A stretch of 64,000 bases of DNA from Hominiventricola filiformis. GTDB taxonomy: Bacteria > Bacillota > Clostridia > Lachnospirales > Lachnospiraceae. How positions within the stretch are numbered: position 1 is the stretch's first letter; the number at the start of each line of letters is the position of its first letter. The notes below the pieces were generated by a model, which was not told the DNA's origin, did no database searches, and worked only from the letters and a program-made list of their open reading frames with translations. Of this stretch, positions 26,609 to 34,989 are shown in pieces. The translations under genes were made by a program, and so were the position numbers. Location of the stretch: assembly GCF_020686965.1 (NCBI RefSeq), contig NZ_JAJEPS010000006.1, positions 62,001 through 126,000 of the forward strand, in the 5' to 3' direction.

Positions 26609-27835
26609 CTACTCCTCACTTCCTGCAGCATTTCCTGCAAGATAACCGCTGGTCCACGCCCACTGAAGATTGTAACCGCCGCAGGCTCCATCCACGTCCA
26701 GAAGTTCGCCACACAGGTAAAGTCCCGGTACTTTTGCCGATTCCATGGAACAGTTCTTCAACTCTGCAAGCGGCACTCCGCCTGTACACACCTGCGCCTG
26801 CTCATAACTGCGGCATCTGGTAATATGGAAGGTAAATTTTTTGATCTGACCAATCAAATGGTTCCAGTCCGCTTCTTTCCACTCCCGGCTTTTCTTCTTC
26901 ATGGAAATACCGGCCCGTTTCAAAATCACATCTGATAATTTTTCCGGGAACATGCCAAGCAGCACATCCGTGCCCGACCGTTCTCCGATAAATTCTGCCT
27001 TGTCTTTTAAGATTTCTTCCAGTTCCTCTGCCGTATGCTCCGGGCAAAGATCCAATGTCACCTGACAGCTGCCGCCATGTTCCAGTGCACGTGCTGCATA
27101 TCGGCTCAGCTGAAATACAGGGATTCCGGACAGCCCATAGGCAGCAAACTGAATCTCTCCCTCCTCCTCATATACAGCATGTCCCGGTTCTGTGATCAAC
27201 GTAGCTTTTGCATCGGTGCGTACCCCGGTCAGTTTTCCACAGTCTTTCTCTGACGCGCAGAGTCCTGTCAAAGCAGGAAGCGGTGTTACGACAGAGTGGC
27301 CGAAACTTTCCGCAAAACGGTAGCCGTCTCCCACGGTTCCCGTCTCCGGTGCTGCTTTGGAACCACAGGCAAGAATCAATGCATCTCCCTCATAGGTCCA
27401 TCCTTCTGTCACTACCTGAAACTGTCCATCCTTCTTATGAACTTCCAGCACCTCTGTATTGCAAGCCAGCTTCACACCCTGCCGCAGTGCTTCCAGCCGC
27501 AGCACTTCCGCAATAGAAGCAGCCTGTCCACTGGCCGGATAAAGATACCCGTTTCTGTCTTTTACCCGAATTCCAAGTTTTTCAAAGAAACGCACCGTAT
27601 CGCCCATGGAAAATTGCGACAACGCTTCTCTGACAAATTCCGGTGCCTCACTCCGGTAATGTTCCAGTTTCTGATCTTTATTAGTAAAATTACATCGGCC
27701 ATTTCCTGTCACCAGCAGTTTTTTCCCGGTCTGCTTATTCTTTTCCAGAAGCGTCACCTTCGCGCCCTGCTCCGCTGCCGCAATGGCTGCCATCAGGCCG
27801 GAAGCACCACCTCCGATAATCAATACTTTCTTCAC
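26609..27835 (-). CDS. HI0933-family NAD(P)/FAD-dependent oxidoreductase
   Basis: A 408-residue flavoprotein of the HI0933/BaiN-like family, with FAD motif I-G-G-G-A-S-G-L at 6-13, G-N-G-R-C-N-F-T-N at 46-54 and the C-terminal G-E-x-x-D-V-D-G-x-x-G-G-Y-N-L-Q-W-A near 375-392. The family includes proteins linked to bile-acid or aminoacetone oxidation, but substrates are mostly unknown. The start is GTG with GGGGAG 7 bases upstream. Confidence 0.9.
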   Translation of the reverse strand: MKKVLIIGGGASGLMAAIAAAEQGAKVTLLEKNKQTGKKLLVTGNGRCNFTNKDQKLEHYRSEAPEFVREALSQFSMGDTVRFFEKLGIRVKDRNGYLYPASGQAASIAEVLRLEALRQGVKLACNTEVLEVHKKDGQFQVVTEGWTYEGDALILACGSKAAPETGTVGDGYRFAESFGHSVVTPLPALTGLCASEKDCGKLTGVRTDAKATLITEPGHAVYEEEGEIQFAAYGLSGIPVFQLSRYAARALEHGGSCQVTLDLCPEHTAEELEEILKDKAEFIGERSGTDVLLGMFPEKLSDVILKRAGISMKKKSREWKEADWNHLIGQIKKFTFHITRCRSYEQAQVCTGGVPLAELKNCSMESAKVPGLYLCGELLDVDGACGGYNLQWAWTSGYLAGNAAGSEE

Positions 27836-27838
27836 CGC

Positions 27839-28255
27839 TTATCTCCCCTGCTTCAGAATCTCATCAATCCGTTCCCGCACTGGCTGCAGCTCTCCCATTT
27901 CTTCTGCTGCAGCTTCCATTCCGGCTTCTGCCTCTTTTGCAAGCACCTGCTCCCCGGATGCCAGATACCGCATTCTCTGCCAGGCAGCTTCGTAGTATTT
28001 TGCCACGCCGTAGCATTCCTTCAGTTCCTCATCCGGTTCGACGCCATTGGCTTCATTTTCATAATAATATTCTACACATTTTTGGTATTCCTGATCCTGT
28101 ATCCGTCTTAAAAATGCGGATGTTCTGTGACCGGTTTCCATAAACGGAAAGGTAAACCCTGCAATGGCAATGAGCTCAATAGTCAGAATCACCGCCAGAA
28201 ATACAACCATAAGGTCCATAAAAAACAGAACCGGCTTTCTCATGCTTTCTTTCAT
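27839..28255 (-). CDS. Small single-pass membrane protein, cassette member D
   Basis: Unrecognised, 138 residues. One membrane segment (about 10-36) is followed by a helical, charge-rich outside domain with Y-x-K-C-V-E-Y-Y-Y and a C-Y-G-V-A-K-Y-Y pattern that recalls the outside domain of its two neighbours. It overlaps the upstream gene by ATGA. It is the last of four overlapping small membrane genes. Confidence 0.7.
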   Translation of the reverse strand: MKESMRKPVLFFMDLMVVFLAVILTIELIAIAGFTFPFMETGHRTSAFLRRIQDQEYQKCVEYYYENEANGVEPDEELKECYGVAKYYEAAWQRMRYLASGEQVLAKEAEAGMEAAAEEMGELQPVRERIDEILKQGR

Positions 28256-28926
28256 TCCAGCCCATACCTCTCTCTCAACAGTTTGCTGATTCTTGCAGAA
28301 GTCATGCCGTCCAGTTCAGAAATCTCTTCGTCTGTCAGGGGAATCATCTCTTTCAGTACTTCCGCCATCCGCTGCCGCATGGTTTCAAAAACTTCCGGAT
28401 TATCTGCATTCTCTGCATCTTCATAGGTTTCCCGATAAAACGCCGCCAGTGTATCTGCAAAATATGTAATATTTCCATCATATATCCTATCAAGAGAAAT
28501 CTCCACATTTTGGGCCAGATCTTCCGCTGCTTTCTCCGTCACATCATAACGCCAGGCACACCACAGAATGGGATACCAGGATGCAAACTTTCCGGATTCG
28601 CTGTCCGTCAGATGGTAATATTCCCCATACTCAAACAAATCTCCATAAGCCCCTTTGTCCAGATAAGTTTCCATCTGGCTGCAGGTTTTCTCGTAATTCC
28701 TGCCCGCCTTCCATCTTCTGGAAACTTTCTCCACGTACCCGGAACTGACCTCTGCCACCAAAAACATGCCCAACAGTACAATAAACACCAGAACTCCCAG
28801 CACCGCTCTTTTATGGGAACGCAGTTCAAAATGCCGGGTTTTCTTCCAGACGTCCGCTTTGGTTTTCTCGTATTCTTTTTGAAATTTCCGCATGTCTTTG
28901 TCATGCTGCGTTGTATTATTGCTCAT
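28252..28926 (-). CDS. Membrane protein, cassette member C (paralogue of A)
   Basis: Unrecognised, 224 residues: cytoplasmic basic/helical tail (1-38), membrane segment about 40-62, outside helical domain 65-224. The outside domain aligns by eye with the Zn-ribbon protein at 29079-29819: Q-M-x-x-Y-L-x-x-G-x-Y near 85-96 and the C-terminal L-T-D-E-E-I-S-E-L-x-x-M-T. It lacks the zinc ribbon. Start overlaps the previous gene by 11 bases. Confidence 0.75.
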   Translation of the reverse strand: MSNNTTQHDKDMRKFQKEYEKTKADVWKKTRHFELRSHKRAVLGVLVFIVLLGMFLVAEVSSGYVEKVSRRWKAGRNYEKTCSQMETYLDKGAYGDLFEYGEYYHLTDSESGKFASWYPILWCAWRYDVTEKAAEDLAQNVEISLDRIYDGNITYFADTLAAFYRETYEDAENADNPEVFETMRQRMAEVLKEMIPLTDEEISELDGMTSARISKLLRERYGLE

Positions 28927-29089
28927 TGAGAATACTTTCCTTTAACTGTTGGTTGTTTTTCTGCTCCTCATAATTACTGTACTGAAATATAAGAAATGCC
29001 GCCAACAGTACGACTACCATCGTGACTGCCACCAGCCGCACCATATGCATCCATGCGCTTCCAAATGAGCGCTGTCTCTTACCGTTCAT
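28916..29089 (-). CDS. 57-residue single-pass membrane peptide, cassette member B
   Basis: Unrecognised short protein: basic N-terminus (M-N-G-K-R-Q-R), one hydrophobic helix (about 17-35), and a polar Gln/Asn-rich tail. The ATG (29087-29089) lies within the last codons of the upstream gene with GGAGG 6 bases before it, a strong ribosome site that supports a real gene. Overlaps both neighbours. Confidence 0.65.
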   Translation of the reverse strand: MNGKRQRSFGSAWMHMVRLVAVTMVVVLLAAFLIFQYSNYEEQKNNQQLKESILNEQ

Positions 29090-29819
29090 GTTTTTCCTCC
29101 AGCAAAAGCAGAACCTCTTCATCTGTCATGGTTGGCAACTCTGCTAATTCCTCGTCTGTCAGTCCAAAGCATATTTTCAAGGACAGTTCCAGGTCTTTCT
29201 GGATATTTCGAAGATCCGTTTCCGTTTTCTCACGGTCAATCACATCTTTTGCCACCGCACAGAGGGAGTCCGTATCATAAAATTCCGGAAGCAACCCGCC
29301 GATGGTCTCCAGATGATCATTCTGTTCATAAATACTGTCTGCCGCCAGATACCCGTTTAGATGCTCTTTGATAAAGCGTCCAATTTCAATACATTTGGTC
29401 TGGGGCTGCCAGGGCAGAAACGGTCCCGAGGTCCAGCCAGTCAGATTGTAGGATTTGCAGTACGCAAAATACTGCTCATATTTTCCAGCCGCCAGATACT
29501 GGTCCATCTGCTCAGATACCGAAGTAAAGTCGGCCACAGCTGCATCCTGCTTCTTATAATAAGAATGGTCATCCGCAAGAAACGTGACAAATAAAAGACC
29601 AAAAACCAGTACGCCAAGTACCACAAGTGTGATACCTCTGGTCATCCAGTCGTAGGACAGTTTCCAGACTCTTTTTACCTTCTGGCTGGTTTCCGCATAA
29701 TCCTGCTCATAATATTGTTTGTCTTTTGCATAGCGTTCTGCCCGCGGATTCGGCTTCCCACAATAGGGGCAGACCGCATCCGTCAGCTGCAGATTAGCGC
29801 CGCAGTATTTACATTTCAT
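29079..29819 (-). CDS. Zinc-ribbon membrane protein, cassette member A
   Basis: Unrecognised, 246 residues. N-terminal zinc ribbon (C3/C6/C17/C20: C-K-Y-C-G ... C-P-Y-C-G), basic helical linker, one membrane segment about 60-82, then a helical domain outside the cell ending in L-T-D-E-E-L-A-E-L-P-T-M-T. It is paralogous to member C in the outside domain. It starts 6 bases after the methionine gamma-lyase-like gene and is the first of the four-gene cassette. Confidence 0.75.
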   Translation of the reverse strand: MKCKYCGANLQLTDAVCPYCGKPNPRAERYAKDKQYYEQDYAETSQKVKRVWKLSYDWMTRGITLVVLGVLVFGLLFVTFLADDHSYYKKQDAAVADFTSVSEQMDQYLAAGKYEQYFAYCKSYNLTGWTSGPFLPWQPQTKCIEIGRFIKEHLNGYLAADSIYEQNDHLETIGGLLPEFYDTDSLCAVAKDVIDREKTETDLRNIQKDLELSLKICFGLTDEELAELPTMTDEEVLLLLEEKHER

Positions 29820-29825
29820 ATTTAT

Positions 29826-31112
29826 TTACGCTTCCAGCTTTGCAATTCCTGCATTTTTCAGTTTCTGTAAAGACATAAGAATGCCGAACTTGGCATGCTC
29901 CCAGGTAAGCCCTCCCTGGAAATAAACGGCATAAGGCGGTTTGATAGGACCGTCTGCTGAAAGCTCAATGGAAGAGCCCTGCACGAATGCGCCTGCTGCC
30001 ATGATAACATCACTGTCATATCCCGGCATTGCCCACGGTTCCGGCTCCACATAACTGTCTACCGGGGCTGCTGCCTGAATTCCCTTACAGAATTCAATGA
30101 CACCTTCCGGTTTTCCAAAAGTGATGGCCTGAATAATATCGTGACGGCTCTCGGTACCATTTGGCAGTACATCAAATCCCAGTTTTTCATAGACATTAGC
30201 GGCAAAAATAGCACCTTTCAGTGCACCGGCCGTTACCGTCGGAGCCAGGAAAAATCCCTGATAGAAGGACTGCATGACGCCAAGGGTCGCACCTACTTCT
30301 TTTCCAAGACCCGGAGAAGTCAGGCGGTATGCACAGTTCTCTACATATGCCTCTTTTCCTACAATATAACCACCGATGGGAGCCAGTCCGCCGCCCGGAT
30401 TTTTAATCAGAGAACCAACACACAGATCTGCACCCACATCGGTCGGCTCGATCCGCTCCACAAACTCACCATAGCAGTTGTCTACCATGCAGATTACATC
30501 CGGTTTGATGGATTTGACAAATGCAATAACCTCGCCGATCTCCGTCACAGACAATGTCTTTCTGGTCTGATAACCTTTGGAACGCTGGATGTGTACCATT
30601 TTCGTTTTCTCGTTGATGGCTGCGCGGATGCCATCCAGATCAAAACTGCTGTCTGCTTTCAAATCCACCTGATGATAGGTGATTCCGTATTCTGCAAGAC
30701 TTCCGTTACTGGGACGTATTCCAATGACTTCTTCCAGCGTATCATAGGGTTTTCCTGAAACCGCCAGAAGTTCATCACCAGGACGCAGGTTGGCAGCCAG
30801 GGCCACTGCCAGAGCGTGAGTACCGCAGGTGATCTGCGGACGCACCAACCCGGCTTCTGCATGGAACGTATCCGCATAGACGTCTTCCATTGTGTCTCTT
30901 CCGAGATCGTTGTAACCATATCCACTGGTGGCTGCAAAATGAATATCGCTGACGCGGTTCTTCTGCATGGCATGCAGAACCTTCAGCTGGTTATATTCTG
31001 CTGTCTCGTCAATGGCTGCGAAACGTTCCTTTAATTCCTCTGCAATTTTCTGTCCATAGGTATAGACATCGTTATCAATGCCCATTTTCTGATACATTTC
31101 ATTTAAATTCAT
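29826..31112 (-). CDS. Aluminium-resistance / methionine gamma-lyase family PLP enzyme
   Basis: PLP-dependent fold-type I enzyme of the Cys/Met-metabolism superfamily, 428 residues. The probable PLP lysine is K235 in S-L-I-K-N-P-G-G-G, with the cofactor-pairing Asp in M-V-D-N-C-Y-G (D209). Members are annotated as methionine gamma-lyase family or aluminium resistance protein; the reaction is not established. ATG overlaps the miaA stop (ATGA). Relatives are often next to miaA and mutL in Firmicutes. Confidence 0.9.
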   Translation of the reverse strand: MNLNEMYQKMGIDNDVYTYGQKIAEELKERFAAIDETAEYNQLKVLHAMQKNRVSDIHFAATSGYGYNDLGRDTMEDVYADTFHAEAGLVRPQITCGTHALAVALAANLRPGDELLAVSGKPYDTLEEVIGIRPSNGSLAEYGITYHQVDLKADSSFDLDGIRAAINEKTKMVHIQRSKGYQTRKTLSVTEIGEVIAFVKSIKPDVICMVDNCYGEFVERIEPTDVGADLCVGSLIKNPGGGLAPIGGYIVGKEAYVENCAYRLTSPGLGKEVGATLGVMQSFYQGFFLAPTVTAGALKGAIFAANVYEKLGFDVLPNGTESRHDIIQAITFGKPEGVIEFCKGIQAAAPVDSYVEPEPWAMPGYDSDVIMAAGAFVQGSSIELSADGPIKPPYAVYFQGGLTWEHAKFGILMSLQKLKNAGIAKLEA

Positions 31113-32053
31113 TTCAGTATTTCCTTCTCTCTTAATATTGTAAGCATTGCTTCGAGAATCTTCTCCTCGTCGTATGCATAATCCTGCTTATTCATCCAGA
31201 TTACATCCTCTTCTCTCTTAAACCATGTAATCTGTCTCTTTGCAAAATGCCTGGTATCCCGTTTTAATATTTCTACGGCTTCCGGCAGCGTATAGGTACC
31301 GTCCAGATACTCCAGAATTTCCTTATATCCAAGCCCTTTCATGGACACCATCTCCTGATGACAGCCCATCTCTTTTAATCTCCGGACTTCTTCCAGCAGT
31401 CCTGCTTCCATCATCTGGTCAATACGCTGCTCAATCCGCCGATAGAGATGCTCACGCTCATCATTGAGCACGAAATAAGCGAAATTATAAGGTGACTGTC
31501 GTTCCCGCTGCTCTTCATTATGCTCAGAGATCTTTTTCCCGGTAAGCTTATAAAACTCCAGTGCACGGATCACCCGTTTTATATTATTTTCGTGAATGGC
31601 TTCCGCCGATTCCGGGTCAACTTTTTTCAGTTCTTCATGAAGCCAAGTACTTCCTTTCTCTTCTGCCAGCCGTTCCAGCTCTGCCCGGTAGGGACTTGCT
31701 TCATTTTCCGTAAAGTCAATGTCCCGTACCACGGCCTGAATATAGAATCCGGTTCCTCCCACCAGGATCGGAATATGTCCCCGGCTTCGGATCTCCTTTA
31801 TGGCCGATTTTGCCATCTCCTGAAACCGGACCACATGGAACTCTTCAAAAGGTTCCAGTTCGTCCACCAAGTAATGGCGGACGCCATCCATTTCTTTGGG
31901 CATGATCTTGGCAGAACCAATGTCCATGTGCTTATAGACCTGCATGGAATCTGCAGATATAATCTCTCCATTCACCGCCTTCGCCAGTGCAATGGAAAGC
32001 TTTGTCTTGCCGACCGCAGTTGGGCCGGTCAGTATGATTAACGGTTCTTTCAA
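31109..32053 (-). CDS. miaA: tRNA dimethylallyltransferase
   Basis: Adds a dimethylallyl group to A37 of tRNAs reading UNN codons. The 314 residues contain the P-loop G-P-T-A-V-G-K-T at 10-17, D-S-M-Q-V-Y near 35-40, and V-G-G-T-G-F-Y-I near 102-109. The start is TTG at 32053, overlapping the stop of the preceding gene (TTGA). The mutS-mutL-miaA order is classic. Confidence 0.95.
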   Translation of the reverse strand: MKEPLIILTGPTAVGKTKLSIALAKAVNGEIISADSMQVYKHMDIGSAKIMPKEMDGVRHYLVDELEPFEEFHVVRFQEMAKSAIKEIRSRGHIPILVGGTGFYIQAVVRDIDFTENEASPYRAELERLAEEKGSTWLHEELKKVDPESAEAIHENNIKRVIRALEFYKLTGKKISEHNEEQRERQSPYNFAYFVLNDEREHLYRRIEQRIDQMMEAGLLEEVRRLKEMGCHQEMVSMKGLGYKEILEYLDGTYTLPEAVEILKRDTRHFAKRQITWFKREEDVIWMNKQDYAYDEEKILEAMLTILREKEILK

Positions 32054-32880
32054 AGAGAAGATCCCCCTTTTTCAAATAAATCCTGCAGAATGGCTTCTGC
32101 ATCTTTGTCTCTGTAATACTCCTGATCCAAAAGTCCGCGTTCGTCCAAATACCAGGAGAAACGACCGGCTCTCTTGCCGGTAAAAGTGGTATATTTCCGG
32201 TATGACTTCCAGACGGCTTCATAGCGTTCCTTCCACGTCGGGCAGTAATGGCTCATATAGTGCTGCGCCAATTCCATCGCCTGACAAGTCGGATCATCAC
32301 TTAAAGCCGATAGCTGCACACCTCCGCCCGGATGTCCGGTACGGCTGTCTGTTGGTGAGGAATGCAGGATCACCATACTCTGATCTGTGCATAACCCAAG
32401 ACAGATCCAGACATGACCATTCATACTGAACAGGTCGCCCGGCTTAAAATCCCTGCAGCTGCTGATTTTCTGTGTCCAGGTTCCAAGCTTTCGCCCCTTC
32501 GCAAGCGTATACGCCATCTCCGTAGAAAAGATCACATAACCGGCTTTTCCTGATACCGTCTCCAGTGTATTATAAATAGCCCATCCTGCATATCCGGTAC
32601 AGTCCGCACCGGCATATCCATATGCGTTCTGATTATGGGCAGGATTGTATTCTTTATACGTATAATCCGTACCCTGTTTCTGAAAAAATCGAATCCAACT
32701 GCCTGGAACTCCGATGGAACAGGCCTCTTTGGATGCCCCGGTATTTTCAAAATTCCAGCCGCCTCCATAAACATAGAGAACCGTTCCCACCGGCTGCATG
32801 GCGGTTGCCAGAAAATTTTTCAACGTCCGTTTTCCGGGTGTGCAGATGACAGGTATTTGACTTATCATTGTCATACTCAC
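32050..32880 (-). CDS. NlpC/P60-like cysteine peptidase without signal peptide
   Basis: A 276-residue protein with an NlpC/P60-like core: nucleophile C94 in G-A-D-C-T-G-Y, H156 in N-G-H-V-W-I, and a third polar residue (H173) on the next strand. NlpC/P60 enzymes cut gamma-D-Glu-diamino-acid bonds in wall peptides, usually outside the cell, yet no signal peptide or membrane segment is seen. The start (GTG at 32880) is uncertain because no good ribosome site is visible. It sits between mutL and miaA. Confidence 0.75.
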   Translation of the reverse strand: MSMTMISQIPVICTPGKRTLKNFLATAMQPVGTVLYVYGGGWNFENTGASKEACSIGVPGSWIRFFQKQGTDYTYKEYNPAHNQNAYGYAGADCTGYAGWAIYNTLETVSGKAGYVIFSTEMAYTLAKGRKLGTWTQKISSCRDFKPGDLFSMNGHVWICLGLCTDQSMVILHSSPTDSRTGHPGGGVQLSALSDDPTCQAMELAQHYMSHYCPTWKERYEAVWKSYRKYTTFTGKRAGRFSWYLDERGLLDQEYYRDKDAEAILQDLFEKGGSSL

Positions 32881-32928
32881 AGTTCTGCTGGTTTTTCTTT
32901 ATTTTACGCAAACCGTCAGAATCCGTTT

Positions 32929-34974
32929 CTATACGATTCGTTTAAACTTCTTTTCCAACTCATATTTGCTCATGGAAATAATCGTTGGCCGTCCATGAGG
33001 ACAGTTGTAAGGGTTTTCCAGAGACAACAATTCATCAATCAGCGCTTTTGCCTCCATGGCAGACATCTGATGATTGCCCTTTACCGCCGCCTTACAGGAC
33101 ATGGATGCCACTTTGTCCATCAGGGACTCAGAATTGCCGCTTCCCGTAATGTCAGAGAGGCTGTCCAGAAGTTCCATGAGAATCTCCCGTCTTGCCACTC
33201 CTGGCAGGTTAGCGGGTACCGCACGCACGGCATAGGCTTTCTCGCCGAATTCTTCGATCTCAAATCCCATCTCCGTAAAACAGCTGCGGTATTTGAGGAA
33301 CAACTCTTCTTCCTGCATGCTCAGGTTCAGAATAATAGGCGGAGACAGCATCTGGGACTGGAAGGTCCGGTTCCTCAGATCTTTCATAAGACGCTCATAT
33401 AGCACTTTCTCATGGGCTGCATGCTGATCAATAATATAAAGTTTTTCACCAAACTGCACTAACCAGTAGGTATCAAACAGCTGACCGATGATCACATGAT
33501 GGACGGCGGCTTCTTTCGATAGCAGTTTGCCGTCAAAAAGGTCCAGCTGCTCCGGTTTCTGCGGAGGCTTCTCCTCCACAGATGTTTCTGGGGCAGTGGC
33601 TGACTGCTCAGGCACTGTCGATTGCGCGGTTTCAATGGTCTCCGTCTGCTCAGCCGCTGCAGGTGCTTCTGGCACCTTATAACGCTCCTCTACTCGCTTC
33701 CGCATCTGTTCCATAAAATATTCCAGATTCTTATTCTGGGGTTTGACCGGCTCCTTCTGTGGTTCCGGTGTGGTCCACATCTTTTCCAGCGGCACTTTCT
33801 GTCCCGGCTTCTGGTACGACGGAATCGTCCGCTCTACGGATGCGGTCGGAACCGCTGCTGGCTTCTGGACCTGATAGGTACTCTCCGGCTCCCGCAGTGT
33901 CTGTACCGGAGGCACCTGTTGCGGCGCTTTTTCCGGCATAACCACCTGTTTCTTCGGTTCATCCAGCGTCACTTCCGGGATCAGTTCCCGGCCGGACAAA
34001 GCGTCCTTCGTCATCCGCTCCAACAGATCATAGACCAGGTTCTGGTTACTGAACCTCAGTTCCATCTTAGTCGGATGCACATTCACATCCAGCATCTTCC
34101 CATCCATGTGAATATCCAGGCACACAAAGGGATACCGATGCTGCATCATAAAGGTTTTATAACCATCTTCAATGCCCTTTGCAATGATCTTACTCTTGAC
34201 ATAGCGGCCATTTACAAAATAATTTTCATAATTCCGGTTGCCTCTGGAAATCTCCGGTTTTCCAAGGAAGCCTCTCACATGAAGCGGTCCTTCCTCCCGG
34301 TCTACTTCAATCAGGCGCATGGCCACATCTCTTCCATAGAGATGATAGATCACATCTTTTAAGTTTCCATTCCCTGAAGTCTGAATCCGCATCTGCCCGC
34401 CGATAAGCACCTTGAATCCCACTTCCGGGTGGGACATGGCCAGATGGGTCATAAGCTCATGAATGGCCGAAGCCTCACTCATTTCACTCTTCAGGAATTT
34501 CTTCCTGGCCGGCGTATTGTAAAAAAGGTTCCGGATAATAAAGGTGGTTCCGTCAGGCGCACCGATCTCCTCCAGGCTTTTCTGCACACCACCCTCGATA
34601 CAGCAGCGGCTTCCCAGATCATTTTCCTTCGTCTTCGTAATCAGTTCCACCATGGCAACGGCAGAAATGCTGGACAACGCCTCACCACGGAATCCCAGAG
34701 AAGAAACCCCTAAAAGGTCGTCCGCACTCCGGATTTTACTGGTGGAATGCCGTAAAAATGCCACGGGAATATCGTCTTTTTCCATACCGCTTCCATTATC
34801 CGTAATCCGGATATATCCGATACCCCCCTCTTTAATCTCTACCGTGATCTGGGTAGCACCTGCGTCAATGGCATTTTCCACCAATTCTTTCACGACAGAG
34901 GCCGGACGTTCTACTACTTCTCCGGCTGCAATTTTATCAATGGTCTGTTGATCTAATACTGCAATTTTTCCCAC
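32929..34974 (-). CDS. mutL: DNA mismatch repair endonuclease MutL
   Basis: Mismatch-repair ATPase and nicking endonuclease, 681 residues. GHKL ATPase motifs E-L-V-E-N-A-x-D-A-G and D-N-G-x-G-M lie in the first 70 residues; a Pro/Gln/Glu-rich linker spans about 335-470; the C-terminal domain carries the endonuclease motif D-Q-H-A-A-H-E-K-V-L-Y-E near 510 and C-P-H-G-R-P near 656. I prefer GTG at 34974 (AGGAG 7 bases upstream) over the ATG two codons earlier, which is too close to the ribosome site. Confidence 0.96.
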   Translation of the reverse strand: MGKIAVLDQQTIDKIAAGEVVERPASVVKELVENAIDAGATQITVEIKEGGIGYIRITDNGSGMEKDDIPVAFLRHSTSKIRSADDLLGVSSLGFRGEALSSISAVAMVELITKTKENDLGSRCCIEGGVQKSLEEIGAPDGTTFIIRNLFYNTPARKKFLKSEMSEASAIHELMTHLAMSHPEVGFKVLIGGQMRIQTSGNGNLKDVIYHLYGRDVAMRLIEVDREEGPLHVRGFLGKPEISRGNRNYENYFVNGRYVKSKIIAKGIEDGYKTFMMQHRYPFVCLDIHMDGKMLDVNVHPTKMELRFSNQNLVYDLLERMTKDALSGRELIPEVTLDEPKKQVVMPEKAPQQVPPVQTLREPESTYQVQKPAAVPTASVERTIPSYQKPGQKVPLEKMWTTPEPQKEPVKPQNKNLEYFMEQMRKRVEERYKVPEAPAAAEQTETIETAQSTVPEQSATAPETSVEEKPPQKPEQLDLFDGKLLSKEAAVHHVIIGQLFDTYWLVQFGEKLYIIDQHAAHEKVLYERLMKDLRNRTFQSQMLSPPIILNLSMQEEELFLKYRSCFTEMGFEIEEFGEKAYAVRAVPANLPGVARREILMELLDSLSDITGSGNSESLMDKVASMSCKAAVKGNHQMSAMEAKALIDELLSLENPYNCPHGRPTIISMSKYELEKKFKRIV

Positions 34975-34989
34975 GATCATTCTCCTATG

